Source of the DNA: Metridium senile
Taxonomy: Eukaryota > Cnidaria > Anthozoa > Actiniaria > Metridiidae
Reading direction: 5' to 3'
Assembly: GCA_949775045.1 (NCBI GenBank)
Contig: OX459100.1
Coordinates: 2,667,936-2,731,935, forward strand
Length of the DNA: 64,000 nt
Under the pieces are notes generated by a model, which saw only the letters and a program-made list of their open reading frames with translations, was not told the DNA's origin and ran no database searches. Numbering within the stretch: position 1 is the stretch's first letter; the number at the start of each line of letters is the position of its first letter. Made by a program: the position numbers and the translations under genes. Positions 46,827 through 58,975 of this stretch are shown here, in pieces.

Positions 46827-49800
46827 ATTATACCTGCTGTGGTTGTGCCTGTCGATATTGCATCTGTCGCTGTTGCTGTTGCATAAGATATTGCTGATTC
46901 GGTTGCCCTTGTGACATCATATGCTGTGGCATTTGTGTTGAATGCCGAGGCATCTGCGATGGTTGATTCATGTTTGGCATTCCTGCTACCATTCCTCCAG
47001 GGCCTTGTGAACGAACTTGCTGGTTGCTAGGCGATGGGTAACCCATGGCAACATTTGATCCTGAAACAGGTGGGTGTTGTAGCTGGGGTGGAGATGGTGT
47101 AGCTGCCATGTTTCCATAGTTACCACTCCCTTGTGCGCCAATACCTGGATAGCTCTGTGTTGAGGATGTCATTGGGTTGTTGCTAGGCATGTTGGGCGTG
47201 TCTGTCATTATTGCCCCTGGTACAGGTGGAGGTGGGCCTTGGTTATGAACTGGCGGTGATATAGAATTTGGTTTGGCCATTCCTTGAGTAGGACCCTGTG
47301 AATAAATCATGAATTTTTTTTTGTGAATGATCACAATACAGTATCACAATCTAAAAACATGTACATGTAATGGGTCGTTCCAGAAAATAACCATACCCTA
47401 CGACGGTTGGCATTTTGGAATTCCTGGGGGGAGGGGGGGTCTTTGATTTCGGAATTCCTGGGAGGAGGGGGGGTCCTTGATTTCGGATTTCCAAGGAAGA
47501 GGGGGGTTGCTTCGAAAATTTATGGAAAACGCAACAAACGAACAGTTTAGTCAAACTTTGACCGTATGTAGATTCAAACGCTTTATCACGAAATATTCTT
47601 TAGAATTTGACTACAGCCCATAGAATTTTTAAGTATTTCAATTGTTTGATAATGTGTACATTCCTTAAATTACCACAGCTGTAGTCAAATTATAACGAAT
47701 ACAATGTATTTTACACGCTATTGAGGCTGAGGTTGATCAACAAGAACTGTGAAGAATATCAGGCCCCGAGGAGAGGAGGGGGAGGGGAGGAGAAGAAAGA
47801 AAGAGGGCCTGACTTCATTACATATCAGAACTCGGGTAACGCGTCCAGAATCTGGACGCACTCCTCATTGGTCGAAAAACAATAGGGATATAATACTGGA
47901 AGTCAAATAACAAATCTATCACTTATCCAACATCAGTGAACTGTAATAACGTTATCTCGATCATCCGCAGGCTGTATAAACAAAGCAGCTAATAACAAGC
48001 AGCACAGACTATCTGCTATTTGGTGTAAGCTCTTGGTTAAACTGTATGAATTCTGTTTTTTAAAGCCAAAACGAAACCTAACAACGATAATATATTTTTG
48101 AAGTGTTAATAAATTTGTGACCAGGGTCAATGATTCTTGCCAGGCAGTTGAACGTTTACCGCGATTTCTGCCATGTTTTTACTTGAACGACCTTTATAAA
48201 ATGTAAGCCAAAATTTAGAGGTAATGTTTTTCTACTACTGATAGGCTCCTCACAGATTTGGATCCTTGTTTTGTATTTTGCCATATAGACCACACAGCAT
48301 GTATGCCACAGTGCTTCACGTGGAGATGCTTCTATAAATAAAATGACAAGCCGCCCCCTATAAACCGGAAACATTTTTTGTTGGCTAATATTGTGGAGGC
48401 GCGTCATCATAGCTCAGAAGGGGCGGAATAAGTTTCAAATAGGAATGGAGTCAGGCTCTCCTTTTCTTTCCTCTCCCCCCTCTCCTCTTCCCCTCCCTTT
48501 CCCCCCTGAGCCTCAAACTCAGGTTATGACTGACTAGTTTCTTCTACATTTATTTTAACATCTCTACCGTCCAAGCATTCACCTCTACCGTCCAAGCATT
48601 CAAGAAAATGCTAAAAACACATCTGTTTCGTATTGCCTACCAAGCCTAGCTAGAATATATTCCAATTTCCCACTTATTACTATTAATTTTATATTGCCAT
48701 ATATTTTGTTTTATATTATCATTCATAAGTGTTATTTGTAAATTTGCATTAATATCTATTGTACATTATGAACTATTGTAAATATTTGATTTTTACACTT
48801 GAATTGTAATTAGCTTAGACATTTGTAATGCGCGAGTGAGCATCTATCTATGTAACTCGCGCAATATAAATATTATATTATTATTATATTATTATTATTT
48901 ATTTTTTCAAACGTATTTTGAGTTTCAAGACTTTGTACTCTAAATAAATTTATTATTATCATCATCATCATCATCATTATTATTATCAGTGAAATTTCAT
49001 TGTGTCCCAACATGAACACAAGCCTAGCCAGTAAAGAATAATATCAAGTCACCATATTTCATTTCCATTTTAGCCAATGCAAATATATTTTATACATGTA
49101 ACTATTTTATTTAAAAAAGGTTTCTCTTTGTTATTTCTTTAGTTTGGATTAGAAAAGACTTTGTGTAACTCATCTTGTTGGAGGGAATAAACCCAAGTAT
49201 TTTTACACACTTGAAGCCTAGTTTTTTTTTTTTTAAGGTTGTCTTTGACTTAATTGCTGTGTATAACAAAGCTAAAAATTTAAAATATTATAATGATAAT
49301 CATAATAATATTACAGTACCGGCCATGAGTAAAGTACCATTCACGCGCGAGTGCTCGTACTCATTCTGACTTGCTACTCTCGAGTGCGAGTGCTAATTGG
49401 CACTAATGAGTCGGCCAAAAACAATAGCACTCGCTTTGACTCGTTACTTGCTACTCACGAGGCTTATGAGTATTTTAATTATACTGTAAATCAAGATAAA
49501 CTAAACATGACATATAATCATATATTACATGTATGTACCATACCTGTGATCCTTGGTTAGGCTGGCAGGAATCAGCTAATGTTGCTAAGTATACAAGGTT
49601 ACGATGTAGCAACTGTTGATACCTGATAAAGAAATAAAATATATAATGTCATAAAACACAAAAGAAAAGTAAACACTAACCTAGGGGTGAAGTTATGGCT
49701 AGCAAACAGACAAATGTCATTTTCTATGACTTTGGATTTTGTTGTTATTATCTGTATTTGTTTATGTGTACTTAATATATCCTTAGGAGAATGCACAATG

Positions 49801-51731
49801 AATTTTAAAAGTGAGAATTTCAAAGACCACAAAAAACTGAGTGTCAACACAAGCTGCCTAAAGGCACACTCACCTTGTAGATTCATAGGCTTTGCCTTTG
49901 TTTTGATAGTCAACAATAGCCTACAAAAAACAGTGATGGATTAGCAGAGTTCTCACACTAAACCAATGAAACAAATAAAGTACTAACTAATAAAGAAACA
50001 GAAACTGTGTGCACATACTGTGTGCAGTTATAAAGCATGTGGGTATTGCCAGAACACGAGAGAAGTGTTAAGAAAAGCATGAAGTGAAGCAGAGTGCTTT
50101 TCAACACTTCTCAGGTGTTCTGACAATTCCCAAGCGCTTTTTAACTGAACACAGCAAAGAAAGCTTGTTTTCTATTTCTTTTATAATAAATTATAAAAAT
50201 TGACATATATGATTAATAATAATAATTTAATAATTTATACGTATACAGGGCTTTTTACAAGCAAGAGTGCTTAACAAAAATTATGCTCTCATAAGCATGT
50301 GCCTTAAAGACAATCAGAATGTTTTAATTCTAATAGTTATTTACTTCATACCTGAATTAGCTGTGTGTTTTCATCAAGAAGCTAAAACAAGGACAATTTA
50401 AGAAAAATTAATTCAGGAATTGCAGATAACAGTGTTAAGGATATGGTTCATGTTCGCGTAGCGAGTCAATAATACAATAAACATAGACAAAGTATATATC
50501 ATTTTAAAGCTTATAAAACAGAGAATAACTAAAACGTAGCCACTGCTTACAGGGAAATGAAAGTACTGGCTTTTACAGCTTATTAATTAGTACTAAATTT
50601 ATCTATATAACATAAAATTAACTAGAGAGCTAACATTATATCCATGAAATAAAATATAATTGCTACTGTGTAATAGCTCCTCTTTAAATAGTCACTATTA
50701 GTCACTATCAAAGACAAGTAAATTTGTAAATATGAGGTATTGCTCTCTTTTGTATTTGATGTTTCAGGTTGAGTGAAAATGAATAAATAGTCACTGAATA
50801 AAACTATCAGTTATATACTAATACCGATTAACGGGTTAGCTCAGTTGGGAGAGCACGGCCTGTTAACCGGGAGGTCGGGGGTTCAAAACCCCAGCCGGAC
50901 CATCACTCAGGGTCTTTAAATAATTGAGGAGAATGTTATAACTTTGTATTTATTTCGGTTTATAATCGTTAGGCTTCGCGCCCTCTCGGATAAGTACGTT
51001 AAATCGGAGGTCCCGTCTCGCCACTCACACACTGACCATTAATCGGGGGACGTAAAAGAACGACTGAGGACGCAGGTCACGACCATCCTCAGTGAAAGGC
51101 CTACACTTACACTAATATATACTAATTACTAACAGCTAACTATAATGTGTAAAGCGCATTTGAATATATACACATAGAAAGTGCGCTATATAAATACATT
51201 ATCATTATCATTATTATCATTAATAGTAACTACTTTGTTCTTATTTCATGGTTTTAGTGTTTTCGCTCTAACCCCTTAATCTACTAATATTATACAAACA
51301 AAGTTGATATAGATAAGTCTATAATCCATCACAATTATACATATTATAACCAAAGCTAACTATAACTAACTTATGTGACAGCAAAACATATAAATTGCAA
51401 AAATTATTAATTAATGAGTCGTCTCGTTTATCTAAACCGCAGATAAGAGACACATTAATTGGACAATTACTGGCCAGCAGGTTTCTATCTCTCCATTATA
51501 ATTTCATCTATTTATTAATAAAATAACAAAGGAGAAACGTGTGATCACATTTATATTAGCTATAATTTGCAAACAATATACCCAGAGTCCATTCATGCAA
51601 CGACATTTGTCATTAAAGTCCTTGACAATTTGTCCTTGTCCTAACTAGTCATAAAGGAAGATCATTCTTACCGCCTGTACTGACTGTGTGTTAGGATTTC
51701 CTCGTCCCTCTGGTGTAAAAGCTACAGACAT
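46023..51731 (-). CDS. SS18: SS18 / SS18-like BAF chromatin-remodelling subunit, 6 exons, 334 aa
   Basis: Exons: 51731-51672, 50381-50352, 49920-49874, 49622-49544, 47295-46834, 46349-46023 (TGA). Phases agree and the total is 335 codons. The protein opens with MSVAFTPEGRG and continues across exons 2-4 through LLDENTQLIQ, AIVDYQNKGKAYEST and YQQLLHRNLVYLATLADS, the SNH/SSXT domain by which SS18 binds the SWI/SNF ATPase. Exon 5 is a Pro/Gly/Met/Ser-rich linker and exons 5-6 are Gln-rich, with a (Q)10 run before RYIPYQ, matching the family's QPGY-type prion-like tail but shorter than the vertebrate tail (about 418 aa in all). It acts in the nucleus as a co-activator; it does not bind DNA itself. 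A SINE sits in intron 1 and a TIR element begins 12 bp beyond the stop codon. Confidence 0.93.
46560..46830 (+). pseudogene. LINE 3' end
   Basis: WNSLPSSLHTLTSFKSTLKT followed by a short UTR and an ATT-rich tail. It lies in SS18 intron 5, antisense, directly against exon 5 (46834). Confidence 0.55.
47758..48508. mobile_element. Possible purine-rich TIR element
   Basis: A left GGAGGGGAGGAGAAGAAAGA block with GCCTGACTTC is mirrored at the right by GAGTCAGGCTCTCC and C/T-rich sequence. The interior has no recognised frame. SS18 intron 4. Confidence 0.4.
48560..48900 (+). pseudogene. LINE 3' end with GCGC hairpin tail
   Basis: STVQAFKKMLKTHLFRIAYQ is a LINE C-terminus. It is followed by TAATGCGCGAGTGAGC and ACTCGCGCAATATAAATATT, a hairpin tail like those of the SINEs. 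SS18 intron 4. Confidence 0.55.
50024..50330. mobile_element. Fold-back element (GCAGTTATAAAGCA family), copy 2
   Basis: GCAGTTATAAAGCATGTGGG and AGAACACGAGAGAAGTGTT match 19800-19945. The distal ATGCTCTCATAAGCATGTGC is the inverted counterpart of the opening of the 19380 element, linking the two. SS18 intron 2. Confidence 0.6.
50823..51224 (+). mobile_element. tRNA-derived SINE, copy 2
   Basis: It is nearly identical to 33688-34092 from ACCGATTAACGGGTTAGCTC to the (ATTATC)n tail, with scattered substitutions. SS18 intron 1, antisense to the gene. Confidence 0.85.
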
Positions 51732-52423
51732 AGTAAATTTTGAATAAAAACTTCTTTCTATTCTATTTATCATGCAGCTGGAACTTCGTGTTTGAGCCCA
51801 CGGTGATGGAAAGCAGCCGTTCGTACCAGTATTCGGTTCGGTCAAACTTCGGAATATCTCGCCAAACGCTAATAATCAATGGTTTTCCTTATGTAAATGT
51901 TTTAAAACTAAAAGTTTATGATTCATAAAATGAAAATAAATTGAAGATTATTGAGCTATTTTAATAAAGTTCCACGTAAAAGTAAGTAAGAGGCCGAACA
52001 CGTGCCGTGTTTACCTCGGAATTTTGTCGGAAAGTATTCGTAATTCCGCCAGTCGGAACGCGGGAAAGCCAACGGACCGAACTGGACCAGTGCAACCGAC
52101 CGTCGTAAAGTTTGTATGGCTGCAAATCTGGTATATCTAAAAGAAACTATTAAAAGTCTGTTCTATAATGAAGCTAAAATCATAGAACTTCTTAAACATG
52201 TTAAATCGTGTTGAGAAATATTAAATCAGAGAGGAAAAGCGACAAATATATATAGATCTTGCTCGTTCTAGTCCCCAACAATTCCCCAACCTCCATCTAA
52301 ACGTCGAGGGATCCTGGGCAATATTGGTCGAGTCACTGGTCAGATCCTCCATATTTGAAGTCACAAACCTTCGAAATTCTGTTTACTGTTGCAGTTATTC
52401 CCATAATTATCACTATAGACATC
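51732..52423. promoter_or_regulatory. Shared SS18/NUTF2 head-to-head promoter region
   Basis: The two start codons diverge across 692 bp that contain no recognised transposon, in contrast with the surroundings. A compact bidirectional promoter is inferred; no specific factor site is claimed. Confidence 0.5.
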
Positions 52424-55400
52424 ATGGGCATGAATCCAAACTTTGAACAAATTGGACTAGCATTTGCCAAGTTGTATTATGAAAGATTTGACTCGAATCG
52501 CTCAACGCTGAAAGACCTTTATGTAAGTGAAGGCAGTGGTGATGGCAAATTGCCAATTGAAATTATTTCTCCGGGATTAGCAATTATTCATGACATGTTT
52601 TATTTCTCGAACAGCGTGGTTCTTCTATGCTAACATTCGAAGGGCAACAAATGCAGGGACCAGAAGCAATCGTGAAAAAGTTAACGGTGAGCATTAGCTA
52701 TATATTATATATTAATTCCCCAACAGTCAACCACATGCATATTATCCGCTGGGTACTAGAGGTTATTTTCAACTTGCTTCAGCGTTTATAAATTTGACGG
52801 TTTTTGATGCAACTAGAATTCAACCTCTGGCCCAGAAATGCTTAGAAACTCACTTCTATGTTGATTTGATTAACTCAATTATAGCTATATCTGTAACCTA
52901 ATCTCGTCAATTTGTGAAATTATGTACGAGTCAAATCCAAAGGTGCCCATCCCCCCCCCGGGCAAACCCCCGGGCATTTGACTTTTTGAAAAAAAATTGG
53001 TCAAATTCCCCACCATCTGGGCAAACTGAACAGTCAAATGCCCCACTATTGAAACAACAGAATGGTCAAATGCCCGCCCCTCGAGCTCGAGTCAGTGATA
53101 AACTCAAATTTTACTTTAAGTAGAAAAGAAAATACTTAAACTTCCTTCTACTACATGACGTCTCATGAACATGGTAGACAAAACTTGTACAATCAAATAT
53201 GAAGGGAAATTTCAAAAAACGTTGAAGAAGAGAATGGTTATTGGCAATTTTTGATTGGTGATTGCACGACCGAAAGATGGATCTCGATATAATTCACAAA
53301 TCTATCTTAAAAACTGAAATAACTTGGATTTTCTTTGCACTTTTCGACTCTAAAACACAAAGACAAGCATTTATACTTCGTCAATTTAATTTTACTTGTG
53401 AAAGAACAGTACCCAGAGCTCCTTTGCAATCGCTGTTCGTCAATCGCCAATTCTTTCTGACGTTTTTTGAGATAGGTGTATAACAAGGAAAAACTATCTA
53501 TCAATTCTTTGCTTTTCGTTTCCGTTCCCGTGTGACTTTTGCCTGATCATGGGCTACCTGTGGTTAGGACTCCAATGCTTTCTGGGTATTTTTAAAGATG
53601 GCCGACACTCGTCAAATGCCCGCCCGTTCAAGTAGCTAATCGGCGTCAAATTCCCCACTATACGGAACCCAAGTCTTGTCAAATGCCCGGGGTTTGCCCG
53701 GGGGGGGGATGGGCACCTTTGGATTTGACTCGTACATTACATCCAATCAAAGCTCTTCAAAGACCTAAAACCAAACAGAAGGCCAGGGTAAGACTCTGAC
53801 CCTCCGCTTCTGAATGACTCTGTTAATTCAAAAGGCTAGGCTCGTTTGGCAAGAGGGTTTCCAGGGTTCTAAATTCATTTTTAAAGTAACAAGCTAAAAA
53901 ATGCTTGTGGATTTGAGACCTACAAGCAAAACTTGAAGGTATATCATGGCACAAAATGTTTGAAGAAAATGGACATTTCTCAAAAAAGCGATTATTCAAT
54001 GTCTTGTCGATCATTTAACAAAAACAAAATTGATTTTGCTTTTTTTCTTTGCGTGATATTTGTAAAAAAAATATTTTTGACACACTAAACATGACAAAGC
54101 GATGACAGGACCTGATCAAACCTACCCATGACGAGGTCAAATATTGATAACGCTGTTCAGTGTTAACCCCCAAAAAGCGAAGAAAGCGAACGTCAACAAA
54201 AGCTTTAGAAGTTGAACGGAAGAAGTGAATTGACTATTATCGAATATCACTGCTTTGTCTTAGGCATCGCTGTTAATCCGGATTAGTAAACAGAAGCAAA
54301 GTATGCGGGAAACAAAACTGGCTTAATCCTGCGTTGAGATTTTAGAATATTTACGAACTTTGAAGGGTTTATAGTCTCGCAATATTCAACCAATCGACAC
54401 AAAACGTAATCAGACCTGTAAAAAAACTTATGAAGTTCAATACATCTTGCAATACACACTTATACGTTGACGACACCACTCTATCTTGTTCCTCACCAAG
54501 TGTTACTGACATAAACTTCTCTCTACAATGAGGTGCTAACCTATTGAGCCAATGGGCTACTAACAATAAGATGGTAATTCATCCTGATAAGTCCAAGTCT
54601 TTGCTAATTGGCACTCAAAGGAAATTAGCCTCCCTCTCTGAACCACTTAACATTTCAATAAATGGAATCAACATCAAGCAATCAAATAGTGAAAAGCTCT
54701 TAGGCATCTTTATTGATTCCTCTTTGTCATGGGACGAACACATTTCTAATGCTATTAAGAAGTTCAATACTAAGCTTGAAATGTTAAGAAGAGCTAAACC
54801 ATACCTGTCCCCCAGAAACATCTTACTTCTGTATAACACTATAGCCAAACCAACATTAGAATATTGTTGCTCTGTCTGGGGAAATTGCTCTTCTGAACTT
54901 CTCCAACATCTGCTTCTCGCTCAAAAGCGTGCTGTTAGGTTGTTACTTAACTCTGACTTTTCGACTCCCTCTATCAACCTTTTCCAAAAACTTGGGGTGT
55001 GCTCTATTTCTGACATTATTCGTGTGAGGCTTGCCAACCTTGTCTTTAAATGCAAGTAAGATAAGCCGCCCACACCATAAATACACTATTAGGCAGGTCT
55101 CAAAATATAACCTAACCATCCCAAAGGCCAAAACTAATGCAGGAAAACGCCGCTTCTCCTTTCTTGCACCTTCCATATGGAATGACCTACCCTCTGAAAC
55201 CCACAAGATCGAAACTGTTAGTGCTTTCAACAGAAAATGTAAATATTACTCGAAATCTAAGTTAAAATCAGCAGTAGAGCTAAATACAGCCAGACTGCAT
55301 GTACTGATAAAGACATTCAATTTTATCTGTAAAAATATACAATTAGTAAATTAGTTGAAATTCAAATTGTAAATATTCATTAATAAATAGAAATATATAA

Positions 55401-56519
55401 TAAGATTAATTATTAGATTATTAGATATACCTATAGTTTAGTTAATTCAATTGTATAGGTAGATCAAAATCAGCATACATGTAAATATTTTAATGGGCCA
55501 GATTGGAAAAAAGCTCTGCTTTATTTGATACCCAATAAAGATTTATTAATATTATTATTATTATTATGTGCCTCCGTTTTTTGATTTTTTTGCTTTATTC
55601 AAAAGTTATTAAGGATAAACAGCAAAATAACCTATGATTTTAGTACCTATAGATACAAAAATTAGTAAAAAATTAACAAAGCGCATAATAAAAAAATGCA
55701 GACACTGTTTTGAATTGATGTTGAGTTGATGAATTGGTTAAACATAAACTTATTGATTTTGACTAGTCGGATTTAGTTAAAATAGCAATATCATTAATAC
55801 TAAATATTCTTTATTGAAACCAATAATGAAAACGAATAGAGAAATCAAATGAGTTTGTATAATTTTTTTTAATATTATGTTTTTTAGCTCCAGATTAACC
55901 AACCAATAGGGTAGGGAAAACTGTGGCCTTGGTCTTGAATTTACAGCTCGAGATCAAGTCCTTGGGCACCGATTTTTTCCTATCCGGACCTCCCGGCTGG
56001 TAAATAACCTCTGTGTCTGTTATTCCAGGAATTACCCTTCCAAACGGTACAACATGTAACAACAACTATTGATTGTCAGCCAGCACCCAACTTTGGTATT
56101 ATAGTATTCGTTCTTGGACAGCTCAAGGTAGGTATCCAGAACACAGGAAACCTACAGAGCACAGGAAACCCACAGAACACAGGAAACCCTCAGAACACAG
56201 AAAACCCACAGACCACAGAAAACCCACAAAACACAGGAAACCCACAGAACACAGGAAACCCACAGAACACAATGTGATAAAGAGCAATAGACCAGCATCA
56301 CAATACCAACACTTGTAAACACTACGCTGACCTGTTGTAAAATGAATGTTAGTAGTGTTTTACCTCTATTATACCTGATGAGTTCTTTTTTTATTTCAGA
56401 CTGACAATGACCCTCCACACAGCTTTAGTCAGACATTTCTACTGATGCCAGAGAATGAAAGTTTACAATCTTATTACATCTTTAATGATTTCTTCCGATT
56501 GTCATTACATAATGGCTAA
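52424..56519 (+). CDS. NUTF2: Nuclear transport factor 2, 4 exons, 129 aa
   Basis: Exons 52424-52522, 52615-52686, 56029-56127 and 56400-56519 (TAA); all are in phase 0 with GT-AG introns. The product begins MGMNPNFEQIGLAFAKLYYE and is collinear with vertebrate NTF2 (127 aa) to the last residues FFRLSLHNG. NTF2 is a homodimeric cone-fold protein that carries Ran-GDP into the nucleus. Family-critical acidic residues are kept: the Asp pair in TDNDPP (exon 4) and the Glu in LTFEGQQ (exon 2). The Trp at position 7 and Trp at 41 of vertebrates are both Phe here; these contribute to FxFG-nucleoporin contact, and Phe is tolerated in other lineages. I prefer the ATG at 52424 over the upstream in-frame ATG at 52355 by homology. 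Intron 2 (3.3 kb) holds an 812-bp TIR element and a truncated LINE. Confidence 0.95.
52924..53735. mobile_element. 812-bp long-TIR element in NUTF2 intron 2
   Basis: GTACGAGTCAAATCCAAAGG continues through CCCATCCCCCCCCCGGGC and is inverted at the right end (GATTTGACTCGTAC). Repeated GTCAAATGCCC(C) blocks fill the subtermini. Two overlapping frames inside (53262-53483 and 53307-53504) are unassigned. Confidence 0.75.
54370..55568 (+). pseudogene. 5'-truncated LINE reverse transcriptase
   Basis: THLYVDDTTLSCSS carries the YxDD catalytic box. An in-frame TGA follows near 54528, then an open frame to 55059 (SQWATNNKMVIHPDKSKSLL and onward), a frameshift, and FLAPSIWNDLPSETHKIET to 55354. The 3' UTR ends in (ATT)n at 55546-55567. 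The endonuclease and 5' half are missing. Same strand as NUTF2, intron 2. Confidence 0.85.
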
Positions 56520-58975
56520 ACAAGGACTGATGTTGTTCTAAAGTTGTATGAAGTTCCAAATGGTTAATTTGGTAGTGGACTAAATGTTGTTAAATGTTGT
56601 TGTAAAGGTCTGTAGGGAATTTCAACAAGAAGAGGGATAGCTGTTATTACAGTTATATGTAACTTCTCAAACAATGGATTCAGGCCATGGCTATTGGAAA
56701 AACATACTTGGTCCTAAAGCCTCAACTTGGATCTATTTGAAATCATTTGCATATTACTGTAATAACAGCTATTAGTTTGGAAATACTTAGCCTGTGTTGC
56801 AGGACTTTTCCTTTGTTAAACACACATTACTTAAAAGTATTGGATCTCAATTGGCCATGTTCTAAATGACGAAGGGCTAGGAGGACTCTGGGTACTAATT
56901 TCTAGAATTAATGCAATTAGAAAATAAAATACAAAACATGAAAAAATGCATCAAAATATACCATATCACACATTTTGATGCTACAGGTATTTGGTTGTAT
57001 ATTTCCATTGCAATAGCCTCTCAAAGATCCATAAGATTACAAAGGGACAGCTGTCCCTCCAAACTATACATTTCTTTAGAATTTTTCACATATTTAAAAG
57101 GCTGTTGCTTGGTTATTATTCAACAGAATATAATGTAACTCTGCAATCTTGTATATTTTGATGTGCTCTTTCATGCTATGGGCTATATTTTGTAATTGCA
57201 GTAACTCTAGAAACTAGTACCCAGTCCCCTCCTCGCCCCTCCTCATTTAGAACATGGCCAATAGAGTACTAGCAATAAAATCATAAACAAATGTTTAGAT
57301 GTATGCCCATGTCTCCAGAAATTATCATGTTCTTGATGAAAATGATTGACCATTGACCATACCAGTTTAGATATATTATGTCCAAATTTCAACAGAAAGT
57401 GACATATTCTTGATGATGATAATGAGTGTGAGCGCATTGATCATTCAAGTTTAGCTGTACGATTATATTGCAAAAGAAACTGCCATGTTCTTGATAAGAA
57501 TAATGATTGTAAGAATCTTGCTTATTCATGTTTAGTTTTGTGACCATATTGCAACAGAAACCTCGAAGTTATTGATAAGAATAATGATTGTGAGATTCTT
57601 TATTATTCATGTTTAGTTTTATGACTATATTGCAACAGAAACTGCCATGTTCTTGATAAGAATAATGATTGTGAGATTCTTTATTATTCATGTTTAGTTT
57701 TATGACTATATTGCAATAGAAACTGCCATGCTCTTGATAAGAATAATGATTGTGAGATTCTTTATTATTCATGTTTAGTTTTATGACTATATTGCAATAG
57801 AAACTGCCATGTTCTTGATAAGAATAATGATTGTGAGAATCTTGCTTATTCATGTTTAGTTTTGTGACCATGTTGCAACAGAAACCTCGAAGTTATTGAT
57901 AGGAATAATGATTGTGAGCGCCTCCGTGGGTGTTACAAAGTATACCTATAGTTCCTTTCAGCCTTGTGATGACCTATTGCCTTTGACACACTTTCAAACA
58001 GTTGTAATCTCAATCAAAGGATTGTATTGTCAATGTGTAGCCTTTGTTTATGGAATTGATTCAAGTATTGTAAGTCTTATTTTGTTAATTTATTAACAGG
58101 ATGGATATGAAGGAATAATATATTTTGATGATTTTGATACATTATTAAAATAGGAAAGGTTATGTTTTATACTTTATTCTGATCTTATTTTATCATTGTT
58201 GTAATTGGTAGGATTTTCTTCATCGTCATTCAATAGACCCATTCAGCTTCAATGTTTATTTTCCCATTTCAAACCATGTGCTCATTCCCTTTGGAGTTAA
58301 TCATTTGTTATGTATAAATATTTTAATACTTGACATAAAAGAACAACTCTCAGGGGAATGCCATGTGGTCTGAAATGTGCAATTTGCATACAGAGCTAAA
58401 AGGGTCTATTATCTTTGTTATAATCATCTTTGCTATAATCACTATCATTGTTAGAGTGATTTACCTTCGTCCGTGCAACGAAGTAGACTGGTTAGTGAGT
58501 AATAGTCGAAATAAAACAAAAGAAAACAATGGGATTAGTGTGTACTACTATGTATTACGTTGACTATTCTTTCACAGTCGAAGGAAAATCACTCTAACTA
58601 ACTATTTAACTAACTAGAGTGATTTACCTTCGTCCGTGTAACGAAGTAGACTGGTTAGCGAGTATTAGTCGAAAGAAAACAATGGGGTAAGTGTGTACTA
58701 CTATGTATTGCGTTGAATATTTCACAGACGAAGGAAAATCACTCTATCGTCATTGTTATCACTATCATTGCCATCATCATTATAGCTGCAATAAGCTTCG
58801 ATCGTTCAGCAATTAGCAATGGCTCCTGGGCTATGCAGTCTGTCCAATGATATTTGGATGAAATTATTTAGATCATTTCTAAGTGTGTTATTAAAAAACT
58901 TTAATTTCATATATTATTGCTATCATAGTCTTCTTGAAATTCTACAATTATATAACCTAATTAACTGCATTTATT
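56520..58975. other. Intergenic region between NUTF2 and P4HTM
   Basis: 56637-56775 is a fold-back (ATAGCTGTTATTACAGTTAT inverted as ATTACTGTAATAACAGCTAT) also found at 60074-60224. 57330-57905 is an 81-bp tandem repeat (TTATTCATGTTTAGTTTTAT unit), whose 27-residue repeating frame is an artefact. 58454-58594 and 58617-58744 are two neighbouring MITEs (TA|GAGTGATTTACCTTCG, inverted at the far end). Confidence 0.65.

Noticed and set aside
57569..57871. Frame with a repeating 27-residue unit (ESHNHYSYQEHGSFYCN)
   Set aside because: The 81-bp tandem repeat happens to be a multiple of three; unit substitutions do not favour synonymous changes, and no start or splice context is evident.
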